This document shows positions 36,531 through 48,250 of a stretch of DNA of 64,000 nt, piece by piece. The notes under the pieces are model-generated. The model ran no database searches, was not told the DNA's origin, and was given only the letters and a program-made list of their open reading frames with translations. Each line of letters opens with the position of its first letter. Position 1 is the first letter of the stretch. Location of the stretch: positions 99,254,501-99,318,500 of the forward strand of contig NC_060213.1 in assembly GCF_021130785.1 (NCBI RefSeq), read 5' to 3'. Source of the stretch: Homalodisca vitripennis (taxonomy: Eukaryota > Arthropoda > Insecta > Hemiptera > Cicadellidae). A program made the translations under genes and the position numbers.

Positions 36531-39100
36531 TTGTTAACTACCAACTCCGTAGAAATTTTCATCGTGGACTCAACCTTTACATGAAACCATTAGGTTCATT
36601 GAAGTTGTCTGTTACAACCATAATCATCAACTACACTGATCACTGTTCTATATTAGTTATTCTGACGTCTAAACTAAAGATAAAAACACATGGATTTATA
36701 ATTGTATGTAAGTAAAAGTCCATTAACTGTGGTTTCTGTTGGTGGTAAACATACAAATGAGAGGTTAATTTCCCCTAAGAAACAAATATTAATATTGTTA
36801 ACATTTTCTAAATACTAAATGTAATGATACCAAGAGGATTATAAATATGAAATAATATTTTTATCTTAATTATTGGCATTTTTCTTTGCTTGGGACGTTT
36901 CAAACGAAACATTAGCCTTATATATAAATTTTATGGGAGCGAGTTTGTTTGTGTTATTTAATCTTGTAAAAACTACTGAACTTATTATATTGCAATTGTA
37001 TATTCTTAGGGTTTCTGGTAACATATGGACCTATTTCTATTTATTAAAATCAACAGGACTTGAAGAAAATTTGTGGCTTTATTAGAAGGTAGTACATGTG
37101 TTTATGTAATCAAGAGAGTTGTTTAAAAATAATACTATTATGACCACACAACCATACTTTTAAATAATTTAAGTACTATTTAAATTTTGTATGTGTATAG
37201 TATACCCGTGACTTTGCCCGTAATTGCAACATTCCGTGTAATTGATTTAGTATCTCCCATAAGTACAGTAACACTTAAACTATTTTAGACCAATCTAAAG
37301 GAACTCAAAAGACAAAAAAGTTCAAAGCTCTCTTTCGTGAAAGCACGTGTGGTGTAATACAATTGGGCCCTATAATATTTAAAAAATAAAATTATTCATA
37401 TATCGTGCATCAGTTAGGTACCAACATATGTAATATTTACATCCATTGAAAATCCTATACTTTGAAAGACTAACGAAACATTACAATAGTAATAATATAA
37501 TTCTATTGCCTATATTTGTTCATAGAATGATGAAGGCTTTTCCTTTTATATACCTAAAACCTATAAATTTTTAAAAGTATAAATATATTTTCCTAAAATT
37601 AAAAGCCTTAAGTTTAAATTTATACACTGATAACATAGTCATAATTTACATTTTAGTATGAAGAAACATTCTTTAAAAACATTCTTATTACAATTTTGGA
37701 TATTTATTTAATTCAATGTTTAGTAATATATTTTGTTTTTAAATTTTTAAGTTTAGATCTACATCCAAAACATTGCTTGCAGGTGTATTAACGTATAAGT
37801 ATTTACACAACTCGTTAGCTATTAAATTCGGTAAACGGTAAAGTAGTAAACATGTACTACCAAAACGAACACGTTTTTAGTACCAATTTGTTTCTTACAT
37901 TAAACAAATACTTCAACTTTCCATATAGATCACAAAATGAACTTGAGTGCATGCATATGTTTCCAGTATCATCACTATGTGTATTTTTAGCTAAGCAATT
38001 ATAGCTCATGGAGACAATGTTAGATGTTGTAAACGATATAATTACAATTGTTTGTGTCCTTTTTTATTAGCGCCTTACCGCAAACCAGGAAAATTCAAAT
38101 GTTCAAAGTTCAAAAATTTCAAATATTTAACAGTGATTATGTTTATTTCTAATAACAAAATAAATGTAAAAATGACTCTTACAATAAGGTCTCTTCACTC
38201 ATCACTACTGAGTGGATAAACTAAAAAATGTTTTTTTTTTTTTTAATAAATGAAAAGTTGAAATGCACATTGTCAAATTGTAATATTTAAAATCAAATAG
38301 TGATTCAAAGGAACCGGTAGAATGTAAAGACATTCATACCAACCAATACAACAAATCAACCTGTCTTATATCACATTACGTTTACATCAATTGTTATACT
38401 ATGTCACGTAATAAAATGAAATACTGTAGTACTCATTTTATCAGTTTTTATCATGCTGTTTTTTAGCTACTATCGTGGCTACTTAATACCTACAAATTTA
38501 CTTTTTACACCGTAATTACTCGTAATAAAGCCTTTCTTTCGACGAAAAGGAATCTATTTAACAAGTGTAACAGTCTTTAGTACCTTTCTATGAAACATTT
38601 ACACTAACGGACTAAAACAACAAATTTAAAGAAGGACTTATTGTCATTCTTAAGTAACGAAAGCTTCTCTAAAGAAAATCTATACTTGGTTTAAAAATGA
38701 ATTAAGTTAGGAAATTTACCACATTTAGTCAATACAGTATCAAAGCTGTTATTTAAATTGTACATTCAAAATTGAAAATAAAGACGTAAATAAATAAATA
38801 AGTTTTGTAAATATATGTAACTCTTTAATATTCCACTGTATTGTTATGCATTGCGTTTCATTTTATAATCATCTATATTCTTTCCTAGACTTTTGGCAAT
38901 CAATAATCCATAACATTACCAAAACGTAGCGAGATTTGTATCTTTAAGTACTCATGGTAACAGAAAGTGAATTAATATGAAACAATTTACGGATTATAAA
39001 ATCCAATCTTTTAAGTGTTTGATATTACTAATTGATATTGCCACAGAATTAAGCAAACATACAAATAAGAGGTAATTGTGGATCGCCTATATTTCTATTC
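36531..39100. repeat. middle segment of unit 4, first part
   Basis: The part near 38,100-38,640 matches the 22,300-22,880 segment (CAGTGATTATGTTTATTTC, AACCAATACAACAAA, TTACGTTTACATCA). The rest is AT-rich without a supportable gene. Confidence 0.5.
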
Positions 39101-39105
39101 ACTGG

Positions 39106-39237
39106 TTAATTTGCCATGGGATGAAGATTGGTGACATACGGTGGTCGAAATGTGTACTTTGCCCTTATCAAAATTGTCAGCAAGATCGATCGATACTCAG
39201 ACCCTGATGAGTACAGTGCATTAACTAGAGAGTACAA
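39106..39237 (-). other. candidate internal exon (RSI/AKSTF exon), copy 2
   Basis: After CTCCCAGGTGTAG the minus strand reads L-Y-S-L-V-N-A-L-Y-S-S-G-S-E-Y-R-S-I-L, then R-A-K-Y-T-F, open for 43 codons to TAA. Same frame and acceptor as the 7.9- and 56.7-kb copies. Confidence 0.35.
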
Positions 39238-39240
39238 CTA

Positions 39241-41085
39241 CACCTGGGAGGTCCAAGCTTAAATTAACATACCTCTAGTCTGAAAGGGTTGTACAGGTTG
39301 AAATATAATGATTTAATAATTGTTCATATGCGATGGTAAAAATGTTGACTTTGTCCTCCTCAAACTTCCAACCAATATCTGGTTCCACTATATCAGGGAA
39401 TTACATGTTTACGTTAACAATGCCTCTAGTCGGAAATAAGTTGTATTGTTATATTTCTATCTGTGGTTTAGTTTAGTTTAAATAATTGAATTTGCTTTAT
39501 TTTTCAATGGTGAGTTTTATTTAACCGAGTTCTAAATGAGAAAATAGAATTTAATTAGATAATTACACACTATTTATACTATAAGAAATGTAATACTAGT
39601 AACTCTAGCATTTAAACAATAGATCCTTTTATAACTCACGAATTTTATTGAAACATCTATATAACATAATCGCTTGTAGATAAAAATATTACTAAGTTAT
39701 TAGCATGCGCTACGTTAGTTGAGAATTATAAAGAAACGAGGTGATTTTAAGTATAAAAGCATGAAACTGCTTGTACTCTCTTCTTTTTATACTTAAAACA
39801 GCAAATTTCAGAATATTCTTCTGCGTTCCTTTCTTCAAGTGCGGTAATAAAATTACTTGATATACTAATCGTATGTGCTACACATCAACATACTTAAGTA
39901 AGATAAGTTTTATACAGAAAAACAACTATAGTAGTTTCAAGGGGAATAAAAAGGTTAGTTAGTACAATATTCTACCTTATACCTCTTTATAATTTGTTTG
40001 AAATGTATAAAAAAGAGATATTTTAAACATGGCGTTACTTATAAGTGTGAAGACAAGTTTTTTGAGGATTTCTCAGATAAAGAAAACCAATAAAATAAGG
40101 ATTTCTCCTGATACTGATATCTGCTGTGAGGCACGATTATTGTAAATTTGTCACGTACCAGTTATTTTCATTTGCCATGTACATAAAATATAGTCTTTTT
40201 ACTCTCTTTTCAGTCTAGCATGTAATTGTAATGTATTTTGAAGTTAAGAGAAGATATATGTTGTTTATTTTCCTTTCATATTTTGCAAAATGTAATCAAT
40301 ATACATACATTTCAATAAAGTATTTACATTTGAGAACTGTAATGAACCAGTTGTGTGGCAAATAACAATAGAAGCTGAGTAGATGAAATTTCTCGTATAG
40401 GTACCACAAAATCCTCCAAACATTGTTGACAATGATGTTCACCAACCATATTTTACGCCACTTTATGCCCTTTTGACTGAATTGTTTTTTTTATGTTTAG
40501 CAAATTACACAATTCTTAGTCTGTCATATACTAGTTAAAAAATTATACATGATATTTGAGCTGTCAGTCTTTTATGTTTAATACAATATTATTAAAGCTA
40601 GTGCTATTTACTTTATCCAAGAGAATGAAATACCTAAGCAAATGTATTAACAATTAAGAACTGTATCACCTCAAATCCTTCTGTAATGATCATCTTCAAA
40701 GGCAAAGAAAAAAGAAAAGAGAAGACCTCACTCTTTTGTCACATTTCCTCCCTCCCCGATTCTCCCTCCCTTTCCACCTGTTACAAAACTTGCAATATAA
40801 GGTTACTTCTATAAGAGATTCGTAAAATTGTTAAATGTAACAATAAGTCCGTTTCTGGGAGTACTAAATGTTATGATGTTTCATTTGAAAACGAAAACAT
40901 TAACGCGTCATAAATAAAGATGGTAATGCTGTTTTTTATTATGGTCTTACTTAATGCTTAGCAACAACCTATAGTACGTTTTTCGGTTTAAAAAAAATTA
41001 AAAAATTAATCAATAAAAACATTAGTATGTAAATCTCGGAACAAATAAACAGATGTGAACTATTAACCGTCATAGCTCTAATATA
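39241..41085. repeat. middle segment of unit 4, second part
   Basis: Matches 56,980-58,450 in several blocks. One is a purine run then pyrimidine run (40,701-40,780) and ACCTGTTACAA-ACTTGCAATAT (40,778; also 58,165). Another is TTTATTATGG-CTTACTT (40,933; also 58,340). No gene is seen. Confidence 0.55.
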
Positions 41086-41087
41086 TA

Positions 41088-41590
41088 CAGGGTGATTCAT
41101 GAAGTTCTCCACCCCCACTTCTACAGCACATTGTACTAGTAAAAATAATGAAAAAAATGTTATATAAACATAGGTCCGAAAACGCTTCGTTAGCGAGGTT
41201 ACAGCTAGCGAAAGATTTCGCCCTGAATTCCTGGGTAAAGAGTAAAATAAAGCCATACTGAACTTTTGGAAAGGTTAATTAAGAAAGAAATATCGTGGAT
41301 TCTTATGTATTTTTTTACCAGATAAAGCTAATAAAATAGGTTTTAGAACTGTACCTGTAGTATTTTTGGAGGGATTCACGGTTAAATGCAAAAAATTGGG
41401 GCACGAAACAATGTTTTTTTAAGTTTGGATGTACAATAAACTTTGTTAAATTGGTAATAAATATATAAAATCAACAAACATTAATTGTAGAGAATTTAAT
41501 TCTGAGAAAATTGATATAATCAAAGTCTAAAATAAAAGAGAAATAAGTACCAAAAAATCGATTTTATTCAGTATAATACATTTCTAGTTT
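41088..41590 (+). repeat. left TIR of complete Tc1/mariner element
   Basis: Pairs with 43,150-43,645 over its whole length; landmarks are CGAAAACGCTTCGTTAGCGAG, GAAATATCGTGGATTCTTATG and GAATTTAATTCTGAGAAAAT. Only the outermost about 25 bp would be typical of the superfamily. Confidence 0.9.
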
Positions 41591-41629
41591 TCAGCAAAAA
41601 TTAATCAGGTTGGGCCAACCGCACGCACC

Positions 41630-42830
41630 TTTTTATAATAGATGTTCGAAAATGAGGCCATCATTATCAATACATTTTGCAGCACGTTTGTGTATTGCTT
41701 TTGTTGCGTTTCTTAATTTTTTCAGGACTTCCCTGTATCCGCTGCACATCCGAATCCATAATACGGGCAATTAATTCATCACGAGAATTCAGTTTTGTCT
41801 TGTATACAATGTCTTTTCAATCCATCCCCAGATGCAATAATCCAATGGAAGATAGATCTGATGATCTTGGTGGCCAAGGGTGAGGCCCTCCACGACCAAT
41901 CCAGTGTCCAGGAAATTGATGATTTAAGTAAGCAGAAACGGCACGTGAAAAGTGGGGAGGTGCTCCGTCATGCTGGAAGTACAAATTTTGTCTGAGATGT
42001 AAAGGAACATTCTCTCTAACAGCTTGCGGCAAACTCTCCTTGAAGGAAATGCACAATAGAACTCAGCATTTAGGCGTCCAGGTAATATGAAAGGTCCAAT
42101 CAGCCGATTGTGCAAAAGGCCACACCAGACATTGACGCTAAATCGGTGTTGAAAGTTCTGTTTCCACTACCTCATGTGGATTTTCTTCTGCCCATGAGTG
42201 TTCATTGTGCAAGTTATTGACACCATCCCGAGTGAATTTTGCCTCATCCGTAAACAAAAATACGCTTGTAGAGTTGATTAATATTCAAAAAGTTGCAAAA
42301 CTCCAAGCGAAGCGGACCATCCCCTAGCTGTAGATGTTGGAACCTTTTGTTTATGAAACGGATAAAATTTGTTTCGATTAAGTGACCTCCACACCGTTGA
42401 CTGCGAAACTCCTATCATCCGCCTAGAAATACGTCGTGTACTTACACCTGGACTGCGATGAACAGCATTAAATAACAATATCATCATCAAGTTGGACAGC
42501 TCGTTCATAATTGGTTCTAGTACTTGGTAGTGATCCTGTTTCCCGAAGAGTACGAAAAGTTCCTGAAATTGTTTTGGTATCTGGAATCCTCCTATTAGGG
42601 TAACGTAGTTCATATTCTTCTACAGCAGCTCTAGCATTAACCATTACAGTAACCCAAAATAAAAACCATATCAGCGTATTCCTCTGATGTAAATAAGTAA
42701 GGCATTTTTTCGCTGAATAAACAATCGAATTATAACTCACAGAAAAATTGCATTTAATAACACGATTCACAGAACCCCGATCTCCTGCTGTAGCTTGCAA
42801 AAACACCACTAATACACAGTTCTAACGTAA
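41630..42830 (-). pseudogene. Tc1/mariner transposase, frameshifted
   Basis: Transposase of the enclosing element. In order from the N-terminus: a stretch with N-A-R-A-A-V-E-E-Y-E-L-R-Y-P-N-R-R (about 42,640); a helix-turn-helix-like part with S-T-R-R-I-S-R-R-M-I-G-V-S-Q-S-T-V-W; the first catalytic motif F-T-D-E-A-K-F-T (about 42,230-42,255); L-I-G-P-F-I-L-P-G-R-L (about 42,085); Q-H-D-G-A-P-P-H-F with the second acidic residue; then W-I-G-R-G-G-P and W-P-P-R-S. The third acidic position, usually in a P-L-D-F-F-L-W context, reads S-I-G-L-L and has lost its D. The C-terminal end (R-I-Q-G-S-P and R-A-A-K-C-I-D) follows to about 41,630. At least three frame changes separate these parts. About 400 residues of coding space is longer than classical mariner but fits this long-TIR group. 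Confidence 0.85.
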
Positions 42831-43149
42831 ACAGTACAGAATACCATTGTTTGATCAGCTGTTATTTCGTGCGTTACCAACTTAGAAATTAATAAAACAA
42901 AAAACTGCATTTCGATGATTAGTAAACAATAATGGGAAAATGTTTGCTTCATTTATTTTCGAACATTTGATGCAAATTTTTATTAAAAAAAAATACAACG
43001 TAATAAAACATGATATTTTTATTTACAAACAAATTTATTTAACAGTTAATCTTGTTTTCTCAATTTATCTCATTATTAAGGAACAAACATTTTGTTTTTG
43101 TTTTTATTTTAACTAAATACCGTAACGGTATTTCTTTACAGCTAGTTAA

Positions 43150-43645
43150 TGTATTATATACTGAATAAAATCGATTTTTTTTTGGTACTTATTTCTGTTT
43201 TATTTTAGACTTTGATTATATCAATTTTCTCAGAATTAAATTCTCTACAATTAATGTTTTTGTTGATGTTATGTATTTAATACCAATTTAACAAAGTTAT
43301 TGTACATCAAACTTAAAAAAACATTGTTTCGGTGCCCCAATTTTTTTGCAATTTAACCCCGAAATCCCTCAAAAACTACTACAGGTACAGATCTGAAAAC
43401 ATATTTTATTAGCTTTATCAGGTAAACATTCATAAGAATCCACGATATTTCTTACTTAATTAACCTTTCCAAAAGTTCAGTAAGGTTTTATTTTACTCTT
43501 TACCCGGGAATTCAGGCGAAATCTTTCGCTAGCTGTAACTCGCTAACGAAGCGTTTTCGGACCTATGTTTATATAACATTTTTTCATTATTTTTACTAGT
43601 ACAATGTGCTGTAGAAGTGGGGGGAGAACTTCATGAATCACCCTG
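43150..43645 (-). repeat. right TIR of complete Tc1/mariner element
   Basis: Inverse of 41,088-41,590. It ends CATGAATCACCCTG at a TA microsatellite. Confidence 0.9.
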
Positions 43646-43649
43646 TATA

Positions 43650-43702
<53 letters not shown>
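43646..43702. repeat. TA microsatellite at transposon edge
   Basis: TA dinucleotides starting at the target-site TA; probably the insertion target. Confidence 0.95.
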
Positions 43703-43705
<3 letters not shown>

Positions 43706-43724
43706 ACATATATATTTGTTTTAA

Positions 43725-43940
43725 AGGAGACGCCGATCCCCTTTTAAGTCTTACTCTGCCCGTCCTCATGTGCCACTGGCCTGTGCGAGGATCTTATCTT
43801 AAGAGGGAGAGTCAATACAGTACAAGGTCGATTGATAAAAAGTGCAACGGTCACAGACAGGATTCGAACCTGCGCTATCTCTAACTCAGACCTGAAGTCC
43901 AACGTCTTAGACCGCTCGGCTATCGGCACTCCCATACTCA
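43725..43940 (-). mobile_element. tRNA-headed SINE
   Basis: On the minus strand a tRNA-like head (43,929-43,850) runs into an unrelated body that ends GGGGATCGGCGTCTCC. The body also occurs, more decayed, at 12.78, 23.75 and 31.08 kb at the same place in each unit. Head plus body without coding capacity is the normal plan of a tRNA-derived SINE. No clear A-rich tail or target duplication was found. Confidence 0.65.
43850..43929 (-). pseudogene. tRNA-like head of SINE (Leu/Ser-type, apparent TCA anticodon)
   Basis: The A-box region TAGCCGAGCGGTCTAAG and the T arm GCAGG-TTCGAAT-CCTGT are well kept. The anticodon stem TTGGA/TCTGA pairs around loop CTTCAGG, giving TCA at 43,893-43,895. The acceptor stem GTGCCGA against CTGTGAC pairs badly (three mismatches), so a working tRNA is unlikely. 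The open frame across it on the minus strand is incidental. Confidence 0.65.
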
Positions 43941-45364
43941 TATCGGCTATATAATTACTCATGTATTTTGCGTCAATAATAAATCAAGATCTTTACTTCG
44001 ATGGCCTGTAAAATAAATAAAAGTTATAATAATAATTTAATTTAAATTATAAATAACCAATAAAGAGTTTGTATATGGAAAATTCAATAAGCATATATTT
44101 AGGACCAAAAAGCTGCTATAAGTAGCGATGGAAGGGGTAATGGATTTCACTAGACGTCTACAGTAAAAACGTAACTATCTCGTCGCGAACATTTCACATC
44201 GTCAGTTCTAATGACATCTCGACTTGAGATGGGAGGATCGAGATTCTAATACAACCCTTACAAACTTGTGTTTACTTACGTACGTTTAATAGCAAACCCA
44301 ATCTCTTTAAATCCGTTTCGTTATGGTCATCTATTTAAAAAACAAGATTTAGTTAATTGTTACAAATAACTCTTTCGATTACACAGATTTTAAATCTTAC
44401 ATGGATTATTGTTATTTATAGTAAGAAATGCTAATCTGCTGTTATTATTTACATAGTAATATTAAACTTAAATAACATAGATAAACTTACAATTTTGAAA
44501 TTTTAAGTACGTATATTTAAAACTTATTAGCTTTATTTAACTCTTTTTAAGAAAACATTAAAATAATTATATGACAAGGACATCACGCTGTAGAACATAT
44601 TTAATTTTATTTCTTAAAATTCTATGTTTGTGAACTAATAAACACTATCTTTTCTTAGGTACTTGCCCAAGTCGTTATGAGCTTTTTAATTTTTAAAACT
44701 GAGAGTTTGGTGGAGAGTTTTAAATCAAGAGAGAGCATACTATCTCAATTGCCACTACTTTTATGAAATATATTCTCAGTACAATACATTATTCTCATTA
44801 ATTGACATTATTGATTTATACCTAATGAATGCATCCACAAAAGAATTCATTTATAAGGGTACATAAGTACTTTTGTAAACTGCGTTACGCGTCCGATGGG
44901 TACACGCTATGCATTTTATCATTGTAATTTTGTTGTTTACCTGTCTCGGTGGTTTGTTAAATTTGATCCCGAGCTTAAATAAATACCTCAGACTTTTGTG
45001 TACCTCATCCGGCAAACAATTGCATAATTTGTAAGGGAAAGTAATTTTCTTAGGTACCTTTTAGAGTACGCAGGGAAAATTGAAATTATTGTATTTGTGC
45101 AAAATTGTTAAGCCTACATAATTTTCGCACTATATTTAGACTTTAGACGTAAAATACCAATTACGGCGAATAAATTCAACGCCATAACAAAGCCCAAAAA
45201 AATTCTGACTTGAACGTGTGAGAATAAATATTGTTTTTAATACTGTCTTTACGTGTGTTTATTAATTGCTTGACGCGTTTTTATATTTTATAGTAACTTA
45301 CATCTTAATTTTGTTTTTAAAAGTATCATCAACATTTGATAAAATAGTTTGTATTGAGAATGTA

Positions 45365-45452
45365 AATATCATACTCTGAATGAAATCGTTTCTAATCAGA
45401 GTCTCGTTTATATTTGTAAAGCCAAAACGAGCTCATGTAACTTTCATAGCTA
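45365..45452 (-). other. candidate 88-nt exon, copy 4 (broken)
   Basis: The acceptor CGTTTCACATGCAG is kept. The frame reads S-Y-E-S-Y-M-S-S-F-W-L-Y-K-Y-K-R-D-S-D then TAG. No consensus donor is present. Confidence 0.28.
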
Positions 45453-45759
45453 CTGCATGTGAAACGAGCCAAGTGCACTTTGAGGTTTCATAAAACAGCA
45501 CATAAACTCAGTCATCTTAAATTCTACTCTATATTCCCGAACGTACAACCTACTTGAAACACCGATTTAAGCAAACATTTTATACAGACACTTATGGTGG
45601 TAACTTTAGTAGCTTTGCCGAATTGTGTGCTGATAATATAACTATGTTTATGTGTATTATAGCCGCTTCTAAGTGTATAAAACTATGGAAAGAATAATTC
45701 AATAAAATTCATAGTTACCTATACTAAACCATTCTATAGCCTCTCATTTTAACTTCCTT

Positions 45760-45905
45760 CAAAGTGATCATAGCTAGCGATCTATTTCTACCGATTGCGT
45801 AAACTATTCAAACGATTGTACTGAAATTTTACATAGACATAATCACGATAGGTATATTATTATTTCGAAAATCCATCCGGGCTATGCACCAATGATCTTT
45901 AAAGT
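45760..45905 (-). repeat. interspersed repeat fragment R1, minus orientation
   Basis: The reverse complement matches 18,590-18,720 (AAAGA-CATTGG-GC-TAGC; ATGTAAAATTTCAG; ACAATCGTTTGAATAG). It occurs only here in the unit, so it is an independent insertion. Confidence 0.6.
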
Positions 45906-46389
45906 AACAACAAATCCCACCTTGGTTTCTAAAGTTGTGAAATATTAATTGTAAAAGCCTGTCAAATGTAATCAAATGCGTTGTACAAACCTTGTTTCAT
46001 TGAAGCTAAATAATATTTTTAGTTAATTTAACTAATATTTTCAATTTGTTTACATTCATAGAGTGTAAATTCCCCAAGGATTAACCATATTTTCCACGCG
46101 ATTTAAAGATTTTATCTGTTAGATAAGTACTCATTTACCTTAGAAAATATCCTAAAACATAAAACGCCCACAGTTTAACTCCAAAGATTCCCTTTGAATC
46201 AGTTTGAATCGAATAAACAATTATGTTTTAAATGTTCAATATATTCAGTTAATAATTCCCATTAGAAATAAAATTAATAGGTACTTGAAGGTTTGGGTCT
46301 ATTTTAAGTAATGTGGCATTCACATTCTTTTGTAAACACAGACTGACACAGTAATATTTATTAAGAGTGTACTTGACACAGCTGTAACT

Positions 46390-46600
46390 AGGTACAGTAA
46401 ACAATTAGCAATAAAACTTCATTGATATTTTGATAACGGTATGACGTTAATATGAACTCGGTTTTAGCAGTTCGCAAGAGGGTTGTAGTGACTAACTTTA
46501 AGGTCCCTGCAGACAGGAAGTAATCACAACATGACGTCACTTCCTCTTCTCCTCTCTCCTTCTATGAGAGACAGTCGGACGTGTCATCTTACACAATTAG
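46390..46600 (-). promoter_or_regulatory. promoter-like conserved block, copy 4
   Basis: Includes a perfect palindrome TGACGTCA (46,532-46,539; CRE/ATF-type), GGAAGT, and CTGTCTCTCATAGAAGG upstream on the minus strand. The downstream tract reads K-L-V-T-T-T-L-L and E-V-L-L-L-I-V-Y in the same frame as units 2 and 3, but the ATG is TTA here. Confidence 0.38.
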
Positions 46601-46855
46601 AGAAAGTTTACAATCTTTGTTATATTATAAAAATTTGCAGTAATATTAATCACTGATTTAACTCTTATTAACATTTTTATTTGTTTTAAGAAATAACATG
46701 TTAATATTATTATAACCTGCAGATTTTTTTCATTTATATATATAGGGACCCACGATCCTCTCAGAAAAAGTAACGAAAGAAAACTTCAGGTTGTAATACG
46801 GCTAACATGTTATTTCTTCATAAAAATTTAATACAATAAAACATATACTCGTATG

Positions 46856-46993
<138 letters not shown>

Positions 46994-47329
46994 ATTTTAT
47001 ATATATATACCGTATAAATAAGTATATAAATAAACTGATAAATGAGTGAAGTTAATTCGGTGTACATTTGACTAATTACTACAATAGTTATAACTCTAAT
47101 ATAGTTCTAACTTCTAGTAAAACATATTTTCTTGTTAATATGAATTTAAAGCGAATATTATCCATATTTAGTTGTCATAGCTTAAAATTTGCAATTCTAG
47201 AAAAAAATAAACAACGAGTAAATATTTTTTTACAATATTTTATAGGCCTATTATGGATGAATATTTAATACGACATGACATTACGGTCAAGTACTAGAAG
47301 TCGGAGAACATTTTTATTAACTGTGTAGA

Positions 47330-48250
47330 TGGTACAGCGTGGTGGAGATGGTTGAGCGTTAAAAATGTCACTGGATAGGATAAAATATAATTTATATCCT
47401 TTATGTATTGTTAGAATCTTCAGTTGATCTGTTTAAATTTTTCATTAAAAGAAAACACTATAAAGCAGTCATCTTGGGGAGTTTCGAGAAGCAGCAAAAT
47501 AGATTTGATATCTTACAAATTATTACAGTTTATTAATATTTAATATAGAGCTATTTATTACTTAAGCATCTTCAGTGTTATTGAGTTTTTCACTAAAAAC
47601 TAACTATTAATAAAGTAAAGATAACTAAAAGATGTAACTCCATAATATGTAACTTAATAATTCTTTTAATATCAGAAATATATAGAAAACAATATCTTAG
47701 ATGATCGTAATTTGGCTTCTGCGATAAAATAAAATAAAGGAACGACAATATATCGGATGCTATAAACTAGAAAGTCGTCTATGTATCCGGAAAACAACCG
47801 AACTGACGCGGTTCTCACAAAGACTGTTTTACATTTACGCAACCTCGACACCTCATGTAACATTCACTCCCTTGCATATTAAATGTGTGGCAACACAACC
47901 TACTCTTCATCCTAGAAGCTTTTGTTTCGAGAACTACGCTTACATCTTGACATATTAAAACTTCTCAAGTTTGGAATTTGATCCTTCTCTCTTGAAAATA
48001 TTAACAACGTGACATATGGAATTTGAAGCAACACAACACACCGTTCCGTCAATAACACAGTTTTGTGTCGAGTATTTCCCTTCCATCCATACGTGTTGAG
48101 TGTGTCGTTACGAATTCTTGTGTTATATACTATATGTTATATATAATGTTATATATACTATGAACATATAATAAAATTTCATAGCAAAAATATAATGAAA
48201 TTTCACTTGCATTCGATTTTATAGTTACACACATGAAAAAATATTTGAAT
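47330..48250. repeat. array unit 5: terminal block to 131-bp motif (diverged)
   Basis: Keeps GAGATGGTTGAGCGTTAA (47,345), GACGCGGTTCTCACAAAG (47,804) and a worn 131-bp motif (47,880-48,060). The candidate terminal exon is no longer open here. Confidence 0.7.

Larger units (their letters stand above)
41088..43645. mobile_element. Tc1/mariner-superfamily element, complete ends, broken transposase
   Basis: 2,558 bp, bounded by CAGGGTGATTCATGAAGTTC and its inverse, with a TA target duplication at 41,086-41,087 and 43,646-43,647. TIRs are unusually long, about 500 bp (41,088 to about 41,590 and about 43,150 to 43,645), with a few small indels between them. A minus-strand transposase relic fills the centre. 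It lies inside the middle segment of unit 4 and is absent from the 58.4-kb homologue, so it inserted after the array formed. Confidence 0.93.

Noticed and set aside
41677..41995. Plus-strand ORFs inside the transposon
   Set aside because: They are antisense to recognisable transposase motifs on the minus strand.
43850..43929. Functional selenocysteine or suppressor tRNA with TCA anticodon
   Set aside because: The acceptor stem has three mismatches, the usual long Sec acceptor stem is missing, and it is fused to a SINE body.
2571..46600. Assignment of the candidate gene family to known tandem, many-small-exon effector families of sap-feeding insects
   Set aside because: General layout (small exons, tandem copies, fast change) is suggestive, but no diagnostic motif pair was seen and the host is unknown.
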